Made by a program: the position numbers and the translations under genes. A DNA stretch of 43,371 bases from 02-FULL-45-11b sp041663485 (GTDB lineage Bacteria; Patescibacteriota; Patescibacteriia; Buchananbacterales; UBA6539): the NCBI GenBank assembly GCA_041663485.1, contig JBAYMO010000011.1, forward strand, positions 1 to 43,371, read 5' to 3'. Shown piece after piece: positions 25,819 to 33,621 of the stretch. Below the pieces are notes generated by a model. It ran no database searches. It saw only the letters and a list, made by a program, of their open reading frames with translations, and was not told where the DNA came from. How positions within the stretch are numbered: the first letter of the stretch is position 1; each line of letters starts with the position of its first letter.

Positions 25819-25850
25819 GCTAAGTTAGTCTTGCCCTTTATAAACTTTCC

Positions 25851-25904
25851 AATTAGCTTAATTTAGAGATTAATTTTGAATTTGACCGCTGAATTAAGCT
25901 AATT
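25851..25904 (+). promoter_or_regulatory. Leader hairpin of the SLOG-like gene
   Basis: Perfect 13-bp inverted repeat AATTAGCTTAATT (25851-25863) with AATTAAGCTAATT (25892-25904), 28-nt loop. A second weaker stem around GTCG...CGAC (25930-25953) follows. It could be an RNA control element or an operator. Confidence 0.5.
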
Positions 25905-25969
25905 GTGAAGGAATGGGAATCGGACAACCGTCGACAGCCATTATGGTTGCGACAGTGGGAGAGTTTGAG

Positions 25970-26503
25970 ATGAGTATTTTGGTTCAAGGCGATCGCAATG
26001 CGGCCGGCTGCGAAGACGCGGCCAAAGAAATTGCGGCCGAGTTGGCTCGACGGCATGTCGAGGTCAACTTGGGTGCCTACGGCAAGCTGGTGGAGGTTTT
26101 CCTCCAAGCTGGTTGCCGGGCGACTTGCCATGGCCATCGGGCGGATGATCGGGGGAAATGTCCGGCTGAAACGCCATTCGTGGACTGCACGGTAGGGGGC
26201 AGTCTTTCCAAGGAAGAGGCTTGGGGGAGGCGCCTGGGGATATTCCTCGAGTCGGACGCGTTTCTGTTCTTTGCCGGAAACGAAGGGACACTGGCTCACC
26301 TGATCCCAGTCCTTGCCTTTGCCAGTAAGTCCTGGCACGACAAGAAAAAGATCGCTTTGGTTGGCTGGAATTCGGTGCAAGTCGGCTGGGTATCGGAAGA
26401 AGTTTTGGCTTTGACCAAGCTTCTCGGAGGCTTACCGAGTAGTGTCGTATTTTTTGAAATTAATGTCGATCCCAAAACAGTGGTTGACTTTCTGACCAGC
26501 TAG
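25970..26503 (+). CDS. SLOG/LOG-like Rossmann-fold protein, G+C-rich single-gene unit
   Basis: 177 aa from ATG 25970, chosen because GGGAG lies 8 nt upstream and the reading MSILVQGDRNAAGCEDAAKE gives a typical Rossmann first strand; an in-frame ATG at 25913 has its AAGGA directly abutting it. AGNEGTLAHL near residue 106 resembles the PGGxGTxxE motif of LOG/lysine-decarboxylase-like proteins, but the Pro, second Gly and Glu are changed. So it is probably a nucleotide or ligand binder of the SLOG type, not a cytokinin-activating hydrolase. Bases 26101-26160 have 39 of 60 G+C. It has its own promoter and terminator. Confidence 0.7.
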   Translation: MSILVQGDRNAAGCEDAAKEIAAELARRHVEVNLGAYGKLVEVFLQAGCRATCHGHRADDRGKCPAETPFVDCTVGGSLSKEEAWGRRLGIFLESDAFLFFAGNEGTLAHLIPVLAFASKSWHDKKKIALVGWNSVQVGWVSEEVLALTKLLGGLPSSVVFFEINVDPKTVVDFLTS

Positions 26504-26528
26504 CTGGTCGAACAACCCCGCACAACAG

Positions 26529-26563
26529 CAGGCCTAGTCCACGGATTAGGCCTGTATTTTTTT
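26529..26563 (+). terminator. Terminator after the SLOG-like gene
   Basis: CAGGCCTA/TAGGCCTG (26529-26536 with 26547-26554) followed by TATTTTTTT. Confidence 0.9.
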
Positions 26564-26566
26564 GAC

Positions 26567-26594
26567 TTGATTTGGCCAGTTTAAGTGCTATAAT
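26567..26594 (+). promoter_or_regulatory. Promoter of the kinase-PRTase operon, leaderless layout
   Basis: TTGATT (26567-26572), 16-nt spacer, extended -10 TGCTATAAT (26586-26594). The ATG at 26601 begins only 6 nt after the -10, so the transcript probably starts at or within a base or two of the start codon. Confidence 0.65.
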
Positions 26595-26600
26595 AAAAGT

Positions 26601-27650
26601 ATGAAAAAACCTATTCTGTTGTCGGAAAATAATATCATAAAATATCTAAAAAAGCAGGTTTTTCCTGCTTTGAATTTTAAAATTAAACGGATAATTTTTG
26701 TCAAAGAAATTTTGAGTTTCAGTAATGCCAATTATCTTTTTGAAGTAAAAGTTACCACCAGCCAGGGAGAAAAAAAATTTGTTCTCAAGCAGGCTCAGCC
26801 TTATGCCAAACGCATGTTAAGGCAGGGTATAAAAAAATACATCAGCCCAAATCGCGTGACGGGGGAAGTCAAAATGCTGAAGTTTTTAAGCCAGCTTTGG
26901 GGAAAAAAATATGTGCCGGAAATATTATTTTACGACCGGCCAAATTCAATTTTTTTAATGTCCGATATCGGTTCTGATTTTAAGTTGTTGGTTGAAGAAT
27001 TTGATCACGGACGAGTTTATCCGCAATTGGGTAAATTATTGGGCGAGCTCTTTGGCCGTTTGCATGGCTCGACCTATGGTTTAAAAAAAGAATTTAACCC
27101 CAATCGGGCGTGGCGTGATTATTTGATTGATAGTTTAATCCATCAGTCTTTTAGCAGCGGTTTGAAAAAACATTTGGGCGATAAAGTGGTTAATAATTTT
27201 TTGGTTAGTGCCGAAAAATCAAAATTTTGTGTGACTTGGGTTGACCCGGTATTTCGTAACATTTTTGTCAGTAATAATTCTGCGGGTTTTTTTGATTTTG
27301 ATTTTTCGTGCAGTTATGATCCGGCTTTTGACTCGGGCGTACTTTTGGCCCATTGGTTATGGATGACATTAAAAGGCGACAAGAAAATTAGAAGAGACGC
27401 TAAAAAATTTATTATGGATTATGATAAATATTATGGTCCAGCCTTTCTGGCAGAAAAGAAGGGGACGGCAAAAGACTTGAAAAAAATTCGCGAAAGGACG
27501 CGGCGCTGGGCGGGCATGTATTTAGTGTCGCGTACTGATGGCGTTTCGGGTTCTTATTTTAAAGACTACCCGGCTTGGGAAAAAAGAATCAGAAAATTAG
27601 GAATCAATTTGTTTTTAAATAAAAAAGTCGCTGTTAAATTAAAATCATAA
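26601..27650 (+). CDS. APH/methylthioribose-kinase-like sugar kinase
   Basis: 349 aa. The protein-kinase-like fold of aminoglycoside/choline/methylthioribose kinases is suggested by KKFVLKQAQPY (ATP lysine), an E in VTGEVKML, a WVDPVFRN catalytic loop (D215, N220) and DFDFS (D232). The usual HxD of the loop reads W213-V-D215, so the His is replaced while the catalytic Asp and Asn remain. The substrate is unknown. It heads a run with three phosphoribosyltransferases and has one base between its stop and the next ATG, suggesting a sugar or nucleoside phosphate pathway. Confidence 0.7.
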   Translation: MKKPILLSENNIIKYLKKQVFPALNFKIKRIIFVKEILSFSNANYLFEVKVTTSQGEKKFVLKQAQPYAKRMLRQGIKKYISPNRVTGEVKMLKFLSQLWGKKYVPEILFYDRPNSIFLMSDIGSDFKLLVEEFDHGRVYPQLGKLLGELFGRLHGSTYGLKKEFNPNRAWRDYLIDSLIHQSFSSGLKKHLGDKVVNNFLVSAEKSKFCVTWVDPVFRNIFVSNNSAGFFDFDFSCSYDPAFDSGVLLAHWLWMTLKGDKKIRRDAKKFIMDYDKYYGPAFLAEKKGTAKDLKKIRERTRRWAGMYLVSRTDGVSGSYFKDYPAWEKRIRKLGINLFLNKKVAVKLKS

Positions 27651-27651
27651 T

Positions 27652-28383
27652 ATGAATGACAATAATGAACTAAAAAATAAAATATTTGCCGAAATCGCCA
27701 AGGTACCTGATTTTCCTAAAATATATCCAAGCTGGGTTTCAGTCGGGCCGGTGCCGATTCGGTTAAACACCAGGCGTTTATATTCCTATCCGAAAATCGT
27801 TGAATTGTTTGTTGAGTATTTAGCGCCGATGATTGCCGAATCAAAAGTAAATTTGATTGCTGGCGCGGAAACCGCCGGTATTCCTTTAGCTATGGCGTTA
27901 TCATTAAAGACCAGGATTCCGTTTATTTATGTCAGAAAAGAAGAAAAAATCAAGGGCAATGTGTCTCAGGGTTGTATTGAGGGAGATTTTAAAGCCGGCG
28001 ACAAAGCGGTTTTGGTTGATGATTTATTGGGCAACGGAAAGACTAAACTTCTGTTGATAGAAAATTTAAAAAAAGCCGGTGTTGAAGTTAAATCAATCGT
28101 CATGATTATGACCACAAAAAATAAATTGCTGGCAGGCTTTAAGGACATGATTGAGCAGAGGCATATAAGTTTATTTAAGATATATACTTGGGATGAACTC
28201 ACGAGTTTTCAAATAGATCAAGGCATAATTCCAAAAGAAATCGCGCCGTTGGTTTTGGATTACATGCAAAATCCGGACAGCTGGAATGATAATGCTCGAA
28301 AGTGGCAGTCGTATTGCCAGGCTTTGAAAAATTTGAATATTGAAATTCCTGATTTTTTAAAAAAATATGCCGCAGAAAGTTAA
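27652..28383 (+). CDS. Orotate-phosphoribosyltransferase-like protein 1
   Basis: 243 aa. PRPP-binding motif AVLVDDLLGNGKT with D123-D124, preceded by NLIAGAETAGIPLA and FIYVRKE, as in the PyrE family. It has a C-terminal extension (TWDELTSFQIDQG ... YMQNPDSWNDNARKWQSY) shared in outline with the two following genes. Its base specificity is unknown. It starts one base after the kinase gene and overlaps the next gene by 17 nt. Confidence 0.8.
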   Translation: MNDNNELKNKIFAEIAKVPDFPKIYPSWVSVGPVPIRLNTRRLYSYPKIVELFVEYLAPMIAESKVNLIAGAETAGIPLAMALSLKTRIPFIYVRKEEKIKGNVSQGCIEGDFKAGDKAVLVDDLLGNGKTKLLLIENLKKAGVEVKSIVMIMTTKNKLLAGFKDMIEQRHISLFKIYTWDELTSFQIDQGIIPKEIAPLVLDYMQNPDSWNDNARKWQSYCQALKNLNIEIPDFLKKYAAES

Positions 28384-29074
28384 GGCCGACCAAAAAAATA
28401 TCATTGATTGTTTTATTCAAACCCAGGGTTTTTATTTAATGGGGCCGATTTATAATCCGTCCGGCTTTAAGGCGCCGTTTACGATTGACGCGCTGACGGT
28501 ATTATCAAATCCTGGGCGGGCAGCCATAATCGGCCAAGTTTTAGGTGAATTTGTAAAAGCTCTCGATGTTGATTTGATTTTAGGCATTCCAAATGGCGGT
28601 GTGCCGTTGGCCACTATTATCTCCCAATATTCCGGTATTCCCTTTGGCTACATCCGAACCGAAAAATGCCAACGCACCGGTGAATTAATTCAGGGCGAAT
28701 ACGCCGGCAAAACCAAAGCGGTTTTGGTTGATGATATTATCGGCCGGGGCAATACTAAAGATAAAGTTTTGGCCAATCTTTCAGGTAAGTTAAAAATTAA
28801 AGACCTGATCGTTTTGCTTCATGGCGGCATTGGTTATCAGAAAATGATTGAAGATTGGGAAATTAAAAGCGGCGTGAAAGTAAATTATTTAGCGCGTTGG
28901 GATGAAATTACCGATGAGTTGATAAAGGCCGGCCGACTGCCTTTGGCCGTTGGAGAAATAATGATGGAATATTTAAAAAGTCCCGAGGCATTTCAAAGCA
29001 ATGCGGCGTATTGGCAAAAGTTTGACGAGTTTAAAAATAGCCACAGTTATCAAACCATAGATCCGATTATTTAA
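28367..29074 (+). CDS. Orotate-phosphoribosyltransferase-like protein 2
   Basis: 235 aa. PRPP motif AVLVDDIIGRGNT (D122-D123), upstream DLILGIPNGGVPLA and GYIRTEK. It shares the C-terminal WDEI ... GRLPLAVGEIMMEYLKSP ... WQKF pattern with its neighbours. It overlaps gene 1 by 17 nt, indicating coupled translation. The N-terminal 60 residues differ strongly from genes 1 and 3, so the base pocket probably differs. Confidence 0.8.
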   Translation: MPQKVKADQKNIIDCFIQTQGFYLMGPIYNPSGFKAPFTIDALTVLSNPGRAAIIGQVLGEFVKALDVDLILGIPNGGVPLATIISQYSGIPFGYIRTEKCQRTGELIQGEYAGKTKAVLVDDIIGRGNTKDKVLANLSGKLKIKDLIVLLHGGIGYQKMIEDWEIKSGVKVNYLARWDEITDELIKAGRLPLAVGEIMMEYLKSPEAFQSNAAYWQKFDEFKNSHSYQTIDPII

Positions 29075-29082
29075 TAAAATAT

Positions 29083-29787
29083 ATGAACCAAAAAGTCCTT
29101 GAGCTGTTACTTTTTAAAGATCATTTTATCGCCGGCAAAATGAACAGTCCGCGCGTTGGCCACTTCCCATTTTTGGCGGATGCGCGAAAAATTTTTTGTC
29201 GAATTGAAATTTTGGACGTTGTCGCCGAAGAATTGGCCGGTATTATTGGACCATGGGACGTCGATCTGATTGCTTCGCCTGAGGCTGCTGGTGTTCCTTT
29301 CGGGGTGGCGACTGCTTTAAAAGTAAAAAAGAATTTTTTGTATCTGCGCAAGGAGCCAAAAGGATATCAGACCAATAATTTAATTGAGGGTGATTTTACT
29401 CCGGGTCAAAGGGTGGTTATAGTCGATGATTTTATTTCCAAGGGTGGCGGTAAGGAAAAATACGTCAAAGTTTTGGAAGCAGCCGGTTTAGTGGTGGTGG
29501 GTGTGGCGGTTTTTAATGACGCTCATTATGGTCCAAAATATCTTGAAGAGCAAAAATGGTTAAGAGAAAATAAAAAGTATAAATTCACAACTCTAGTCAC
29601 GTGGCCGGAATTAATGGATTACGCCGCCGAACAAAAATTTTTTAGCCAGGAATTTTGTGAAATAGTTAAAGATTGGCTTGATGATCCGATTGAATGGCAG
29701 ACTAAAGATGAAAATTGGCAGAAATTCAAGGGTGTGGCGATTAAAGAAAAAAATTTGAATTTTCATCCAAGCTTTGAAGAAATTTAA
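29083..29787 (+). CDS. Orotate-phosphoribosyltransferase-like protein 3
   Basis: 234 aa. PRPP motif VVIVDDFISKGGGKEK (D115-D116) is the most altered of the three: the usual TGxT/GNT turn reads KGGGK. Upstream DLIASPEAAGVPFG and FLYLRKE are typical. The C-terminal WPEL ... WLDDPIEWQ ... WQKF repeats the pattern of genes 1 and 2. It is the last gene of the operon. Confidence 0.78.
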   Translation: MNQKVLELLLFKDHFIAGKMNSPRVGHFPFLADARKIFCRIEILDVVAEELAGIIGPWDVDLIASPEAAGVPFGVATALKVKKNFLYLRKEPKGYQTNNLIEGDFTPGQRVVIVDDFISKGGGKEKYVKVLEAAGLVVVGVAVFNDAHYGPKYLEEQKWLRENKKYKFTTLVTWPELMDYAAEQKFFSQEFCEIVKDWLDDPIEWQTKDENWQKFKGVAIKEKNLNFHPSFEEI

Positions 29788-29821
29788 AAAAAATCGAGCT
29801 TGAATACCGGTTTCAAGCTCG
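29785..29821 (-). terminator. Terminator of the minus-strand phosphatase-like gene
   Basis: CGAGCTTGAA/TTCAAGCTCG (29795-29804 with 29812-29821). On the minus strand a long T run follows (A run at 29786-29793). It also lies at the end of the plus-strand PRTase operon, where it lacks a T run. Confidence 0.8.
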
Positions 29822-29846
29822 CATCGCATGTCAAGACTTTGGTTTT

Positions 29847-29864
29847 GCCGCTTTTTCAAGCGGC
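29847..29864 (+). terminator. Hairpin after the PRTase operon
   Basis: GCCGCTT/AAGCGGC (29847-29853 with 29858-29864), TTTC loop, followed by ATTTAT, a weak U tract. Possible terminator of the plus-strand operon. Confidence 0.45.
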
Positions 29865-29910
29865 ATTTATAATTCAGCCAAAATCAGCGGTAAAGAAATC
29901 TTTTTTCAGT

Positions 29911-30408
29911 TCAAATTTTTTCGCCGCCGCCCAGGTCAGCGGGAGCGGCAAATAGTTCAATTAATCGGCCGTCTTGTGGCACGTACCAATAAACGGCCGC
30001 GGGTTTGGCTTGGCCTGGTTCCATCAATAGCGATACCATTGAACAACTGGTAATAACAACAGCCAAGCCGGGCAGTGACTTGATGTTTTTGATAAACAAG
30101 CCGGCGCGATCGGTAGCTGAAGTATATTGTTCTTTCTTAACTCTATTTCCGTCGGCCAAGATAACAGTATCTGCAAATTGATCTTCTGTTTCCGGACCGC
30201 CAAAAATAAAGGAGTAGCGTGTTGGTTCCAATTCGAGAGCTTCAGCCGTATCGTGATGTTTCCTGCCGGTGCCGGCCAAAATTGTCCTTGGTTTTTTTGG
30301 CAGGTGCTCTCTCAGTTGTTTTACCTGATAACGACCAAGCGGCGTAAGTCCCGGATTTGCTCCCCCATCTTCTTTGCCGTAAGTAACGAAGTATATTGAT
30401 CTTGACAA
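29911..30408 (-). CDS. Degenerate histidine-phosphatase-superfamily protein
   Basis: 165 aa. The start TTG at 30408 is set by AGGAGG (plus-strand 30417-30422) 8 nt upstream. The layout IYFVTYGKEDG ... NPGLTPLGRYQVKQL ... ILAGTGRKHHDTAEAL follows histidine phosphatases (VRHGE ... LTxxGxxQA ... SxxxRAxxTAE). However, the catalytic R-H-G is T-Y-G, and the second His region reads VITSCSM. It is therefore probably a non-catalytic relative used for binding. It has its own promoter, SD and terminator, like the other G+C-richer units. Confidence 0.7.
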   Translation of the reverse strand: MSRSIYFVTYGKEDGGANPGLTPLGRYQVKQLREHLPKKPRTILAGTGRKHHDTAEALELEPTRYSFIFGGPETEDQFADTVILADGNRVKKEQYTSATDRAGLFIKNIKSLPGLAVVITSCSMVSLLMEPGQAKPAAVYWYVPQDGRLIELFAAPADLGGGEKI

Positions 30409-30457
30409 GGTTCATTCCTCCTGGTTGAGCCGATTAAGGCAATTTTTAACCCATTGC

Positions 30458-30487
30458 ATATTAACAAATTAATGTTGATTAAGTCAA
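30458..30487 (-). promoter_or_regulatory. Promoter of the phosphatase-like gene
   Basis: On the minus strand: TTGACT (30487-30482), 18-nt spacer, TAATAT (30463-30458). Its -35 lies next to the -35 of the scpB promoter on the other strand. Confidence 0.6.
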
Positions 30488-30503
30488 TTTTTTTTGTTAT
30501 AAT
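30475..30503 (+). promoter_or_regulatory. Promoter of scpB, leaderless layout
   Basis: TTGATT (30475-30480), 17-nt spacer, TATAAT (30498-30503). The scpB ATG begins 7 nt after the -10, so little or no 5' leader is expected. Confidence 0.65.
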
Positions 30504-30510
30504 TCAGCAT

Positions 30511-31074
30511 ATGAACAACTTAAAATCAAAAATTGAAAGTTTGCTTTTTATTACCAATCAGCCGTTTAAGATAAAAAAATTGGCTGACTTAACCAAGGCG
30601 GAGAAAAAGGATGTGGAAGCGGTAGTACAAGATTTAATTAATGATTATAATCAAGCTGGCAAGGGGATTCGCGTTCAGCGACTGGAGGATGAAGTGCAAA
30701 TGATAACCGCGCCGGAAAACGCCAAACTGGTCAAAGATTTTATTAAAGAAGAAACTACAGGCGAGCTGACTCGTGCGGCTTTGGAAACTTTAACCATTGT
30801 TGCTTATCGCGGACCTATTACCCGCGCTGAAATTGAACAGATTCGCGGGGTCAATTGCGCCGTAATTTTGCGCAATCTTTTGGTGCGCGGTTTGGTTACC
30901 AGTCAAGAAGACAAAAAGAAAATGCAAACTAGCTATAATATCAGCTTTGATTTTTTGAAATTTTTAGGCATCAGTGAACAAAAAGAATTGCCGGATTGGC
31001 AGAAATTGAATTCTCATGAGAGTTTAGAAAAAGTTTTATCCGGCCAAGATTCAAAGGCCGAAGGTTCAGTTTAG
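30511..31074 (+). CDS. scpB: Segregation and condensation protein B
   Basis: 187 aa from ATG 30511 (MNNLKSKIESLLFITNQPF), the usual ScpB start; the frame is open further upstream but crosses the promoter. Two winged-helix domains: LADLTKAEKKDVEAVVQDL and the conserved LTRAALETLTIVAYRGPITRAEIEQIRGVN (residues 86-115). It works with ScpA (25029) and SMC in chromosome compaction. The usual scpA-scpB adjacency is broken by about 4.8 kb of other genes. Confidence 0.95.
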   Translation: MNNLKSKIESLLFITNQPFKIKKLADLTKAEKKDVEAVVQDLINDYNQAGKGIRVQRLEDEVQMITAPENAKLVKDFIKEETTGELTRAALETLTIVAYRGPITRAEIEQIRGVNCAVILRNLLVRGLVTSQEDKKKMQTSYNISFDFLKFLGISEQKELPDWQKLNSHESLEKVLSGQDSKAEGSV

Positions 31075-31093
31075 ATAAACTCTGTAAAGTATT

Positions 31094-31990
31094 ATGACAT
31101 TTGATCTTATCGCGATTATTGTTTGGTTCAGTTTTATGGTCTCGGCCGGGATTGGTTTTTTCAATGCCAGTAGTCCGGAGCTGACTCGGATTCAATATCA
31201 GCCGGCTAATCAGCCGATTTTATTGAACCAAAATAAATTAGCCACCAGTACGGCGGCCAGTGTCATGGTTTTGGATAATAATTCCGGCGCTGGGCTATGG
31301 GAAAAAAATTCTACCACGACTTTGCCTATCGCTAGTATCACTAAGTTAATGACGGCTTTGGTTTTTTTGCGGACTCAACCCGTTTGGGATCAGGTCGTAA
31401 AAATTGAGGAGTCGGACGCGCGCGACGGAGGATTAGTTCAGTTAGTGGCCGGCGATGAAGTTAAAGTAAGAGATCTTTTCAACTTGATGCTGATATCTTC
31501 AACCAACGAAGCAGCCGCGGCTTTGGCGCGAATTTCAAATTTGAAAGATTTTGTGGGTGAGATGAATAATCAAGCGCAAAGCATGGGATTAAAAGATACT
31601 AAGTTTGTTGATCCAACCGGTTTGGATCCTAAGAATGTTTCTACGGCCAAAGACTTGGCTCGATTGGCCCAAACAGCATTTTTAAAAAAAGAGATTATAG
31701 GCGCCGTTACCAGTTCTGAATATAATTTTAAAACGCAAAATTTTAATAAAGAAATTAAAGTGGCAAGCACTGATTTGCTGTTGGATAGTTTTTTAAATAA
31801 GGATGACTATAAAATTGTTGGCGCCAAGACCGGGTACTTAAGCGAAATCGGCTATTGTCTTTTAATGTCGGTGCAGCGGCGAGATAATAAAAGTTTGACC
31901 TTGGTAATTTTGGGCGCGCCGACGCAGTTTGATCGCTGGTCGGAAACTAAAAGTTTGGTTGACTGGGCTTGGAAAAATTATAAATTTTAG
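31094..31990 (+). CDS. D-alanyl-D-alanine carboxypeptidase (PBP5-like, S11 family)
   Basis: 298 aa. N-terminal membrane segment or signal anchor (residues 4-23). Active-site motifs of S11 peptidases: S81-x2-K84 (SITK), S136-T-N138, and K245-T-G247. It trims the D-Ala end of peptidoglycan stem peptides on the outside of the cytoplasmic membrane. It lacks the C-terminal PBP5 domain, common for short forms. It lies 19 nt after scpB. Confidence 0.93.
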   Translation: MTFDLIAIIVWFSFMVSAGIGFFNASSPELTRIQYQPANQPILLNQNKLATSTAASVMVLDNNSGAGLWEKNSTTTLPIASITKLMTALVFLRTQPVWDQVVKIEESDARDGGLVQLVAGDEVKVRDLFNLMLISSTNEAAAALARISNLKDFVGEMNNQAQSMGLKDTKFVDPTGLDPKNVSTAKDLARLAQTAFLKKEIIGAVTSSEYNFKTQNFNKEIKVASTDLLLDSFLNKDDYKIVGAKTGYLSEIGYCLLMSVQRRDNKSLTLVILGAPTQFDRWSETKSLVDWAWKNYKF

Positions 31991-31993
31991 TCC

Positions 31994-32022
31994 TTGTTTG
32001 CCGCTTAAGCTCAGAGTATAAT
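31994..32022 (+). promoter_or_regulatory. Promoter of tpiA
   Basis: TTGTTT (31994-31999), 17-nt spacer, TATAAT (32017-32022). Leader of about 13 nt without an SD. Confidence 0.55.
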
Positions 32023-32041
32023 ATATTTGTCTCAAAATATT

Positions 32042-32794
32042 ATGACTAATAATCCTATTATTATCGCCAATTGGAAAATGAAGCTAAGTTTAGCTGAAAC
32101 TTTAGCTTTGGCTAAGACTTTAAAAATGAAAGCCGACAAAAAAGCCGAGGTAGTAGTTTGCCCGACCTTTCCGGCCTTGGCCGAAACTGCCAAAGTTTTG
32201 AAAGGCGGCCGAATTAAACTTGGCGCGCAGGATTGCTTTTGGGAAAATTCCGGCTCATATACCGGCGAAGTTTCCGCGCCCCAACTTAAAGAAATTGGTT
32301 GTCAGTTCGTAATTATTGGTCATTCCGAAAGAAGAAAATATTTAAATGAAACTGACGAGATGATTCACGCTAAAACTAAAGCGGCTCTTGAGGCTGGCTT
32401 AACGCCGATTATTTGCGTGGGTGAGACGTTTGAGCAGCGCCAAGAAGGGGCTAAGGATTATGTAATTATTCATCAGACCACCAAGGCATTGGAGGGGATT
32501 GAAATTAAAAGTCATCAACAAGTTATCGTCGCTTATGAGCCGGTTTGGGTAATTGGTTCCGGCCAGGCCGTTTCGCCCAATGCGGCTCAGGAAGTTCACG
32601 ATGTGATCCGTCAAGTTCTACTTGATTTATTTAATTTGGAAGTCGTCAGTAATAATTTTCGCATTGTTTATGGCGGCAGCGTGGATCAAACTAACGTTAA
32701 AGATTTTTTATCTTTAGAAAATACTAGCGGAGTTTTGGTTGGTATGGCCAGTTTGCGCCCTTCGGATTTTTTACCTTTAATTAAAAATGCTTAA
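32042..32794 (+). CDS. tpiA: Triosephosphate isomerase
   Basis: 250 aa from ATG 32042 (MTNNPIIIANWKM); a TTG five codons upstream is less likely. Catalytic motifs: N10-W-K12, IIGHSERR with the catalytic His, AYEPVWVIGSG with the catalytic Glu, and YGGSV phosphate loop. It interconverts dihydroxyacetone phosphate and glyceraldehyde-3-phosphate in glycolysis. Two bases separate it from the TPR gene. Confidence 0.97.
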   Translation: MTNNPIIIANWKMKLSLAETLALAKTLKMKADKKAEVVVCPTFPALAETAKVLKGGRIKLGAQDCFWENSGSYTGEVSAPQLKEIGCQFVIIGHSERRKYLNETDEMIHAKTKAALEAGLTPIICVGETFEQRQEGAKDYVIIHQTTKALEGIEIKSHQQVIVAYEPVWVIGSGQAVSPNAAQEVHDVIRQVLLDLFNLEVVSNNFRIVYGGSVDQTNVKDFLSLENTSGVLVGMASLRPSDFLPLIKNA

Positions 32795-32796
32795 TT

Positions 32797-33618
32797 ATGA
32801 TCATCTACATTATTTCTTTGATAATTATTCTGGTTTCTTTGGGAGTAATTATTTATTTGGTGGTCAAAAATTTTCCCCGGCTGGCTTCGATTAATGTTAA
32901 ATCAATGCCGCGAGAAAAAGAAAACCAGGTTAAAAATCGAATCATGGCGCAACGGCTGCAAAGGAAGTTTAGCCAAACGAAAAATTTTTTAGTCAAAGTG
33001 GCCGGGCCTTTGGGCGAGGCGATTGCCAACTTTTTTTCCGATTCTTATCGCAAGATATTGGAATTGGAAAAGGTTCATACTCAAGCCCCTTTGAAAAAAA
33101 TTGATATTAATCAAGAAATTGGCGATAAATTGAAAGAAGTTGAGCAGCTAATTGACACTCAAGAGTGGGATCAGGCTGAAGATGTTTGTATCTCAATTGT
33201 GGAATTGAATCCCCGCAACGCCGAAGTTTATGATTTTTTGGCCAAAATTTATTTAGAAAAAAGGGAATATAAAAAGGCCAGGGAAGTGGCCAAATATTTG
33301 CTTAAACTATTACTCAAAGGCTCAAATGAGCCCAACGATAAACATCGATTGGCTAACTGCTATTCCCAGCTAGGTTGGATTTATGAGCTTGAAGGTAAAG
33401 CCGCCCAAGCCCTAGCTAATTATCAAAAGGCGGTTGGTCTTGAACCAAGCAATCCGCGTTTCCTTGACTTATTATTGAAAATAAGTATAATATTAAAGAA
33501 CAAAGACCTTGCGAATAAGGTTTTTAATGATTTAAGGCAAGCTGATCCGGATAATCAAAAGCTGGCTGATATTAAGGAAGAAATCAAGAATTTGCCCGAT
33601 GAAGTGGAAAAACAATAG
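32797..33618 (+). CDS. Membrane-anchored TPR protein
   Basis: 273 aa. A single N-terminal membrane segment (residues 2-24) is followed by a charged linker and TPR-like repeats: LIDTQEWDQAEDVCISIVELNP, VYDFLAKIYLEKREYKKA and LGWIYELEGKAAQALANYQKA (starting near residues 117, 143 and 189). The TPRs probably face the cytoplasm and bind a protein partner. Function unknown. It is followed by the tRNA cluster. Confidence 0.88.
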   Translation: MIIYIISLIIILVSLGVIIYLVVKNFPRLASINVKSMPREKENQVKNRIMAQRLQRKFSQTKNFLVKVAGPLGEAIANFFSDSYRKILELEKVHTQAPLKKIDINQEIGDKLKEVEQLIDTQEWDQAEDVCISIVELNPRNAEVYDFLAKIYLEKREYKKAREVAKYLLKLLLKGSNEPNDKHRLANCYSQLGWIYELEGKAAQALANYQKAVGLEPSNPRFLDLLLKISIILKNKDLANKVFNDLRQADPDNQKLADIKEEIKNLPDEVEKQ

Positions 33619-33621
33619 AGA

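Noticed and set aside
25853..26380. Minus-strand open frame of 175 aa opposite the SLOG-like gene
   Set aside because: G+C-rich genes commonly produce open shadow frames; there is no RBS or terminator in the right place, and the plus frame has Rossmann-type motifs.
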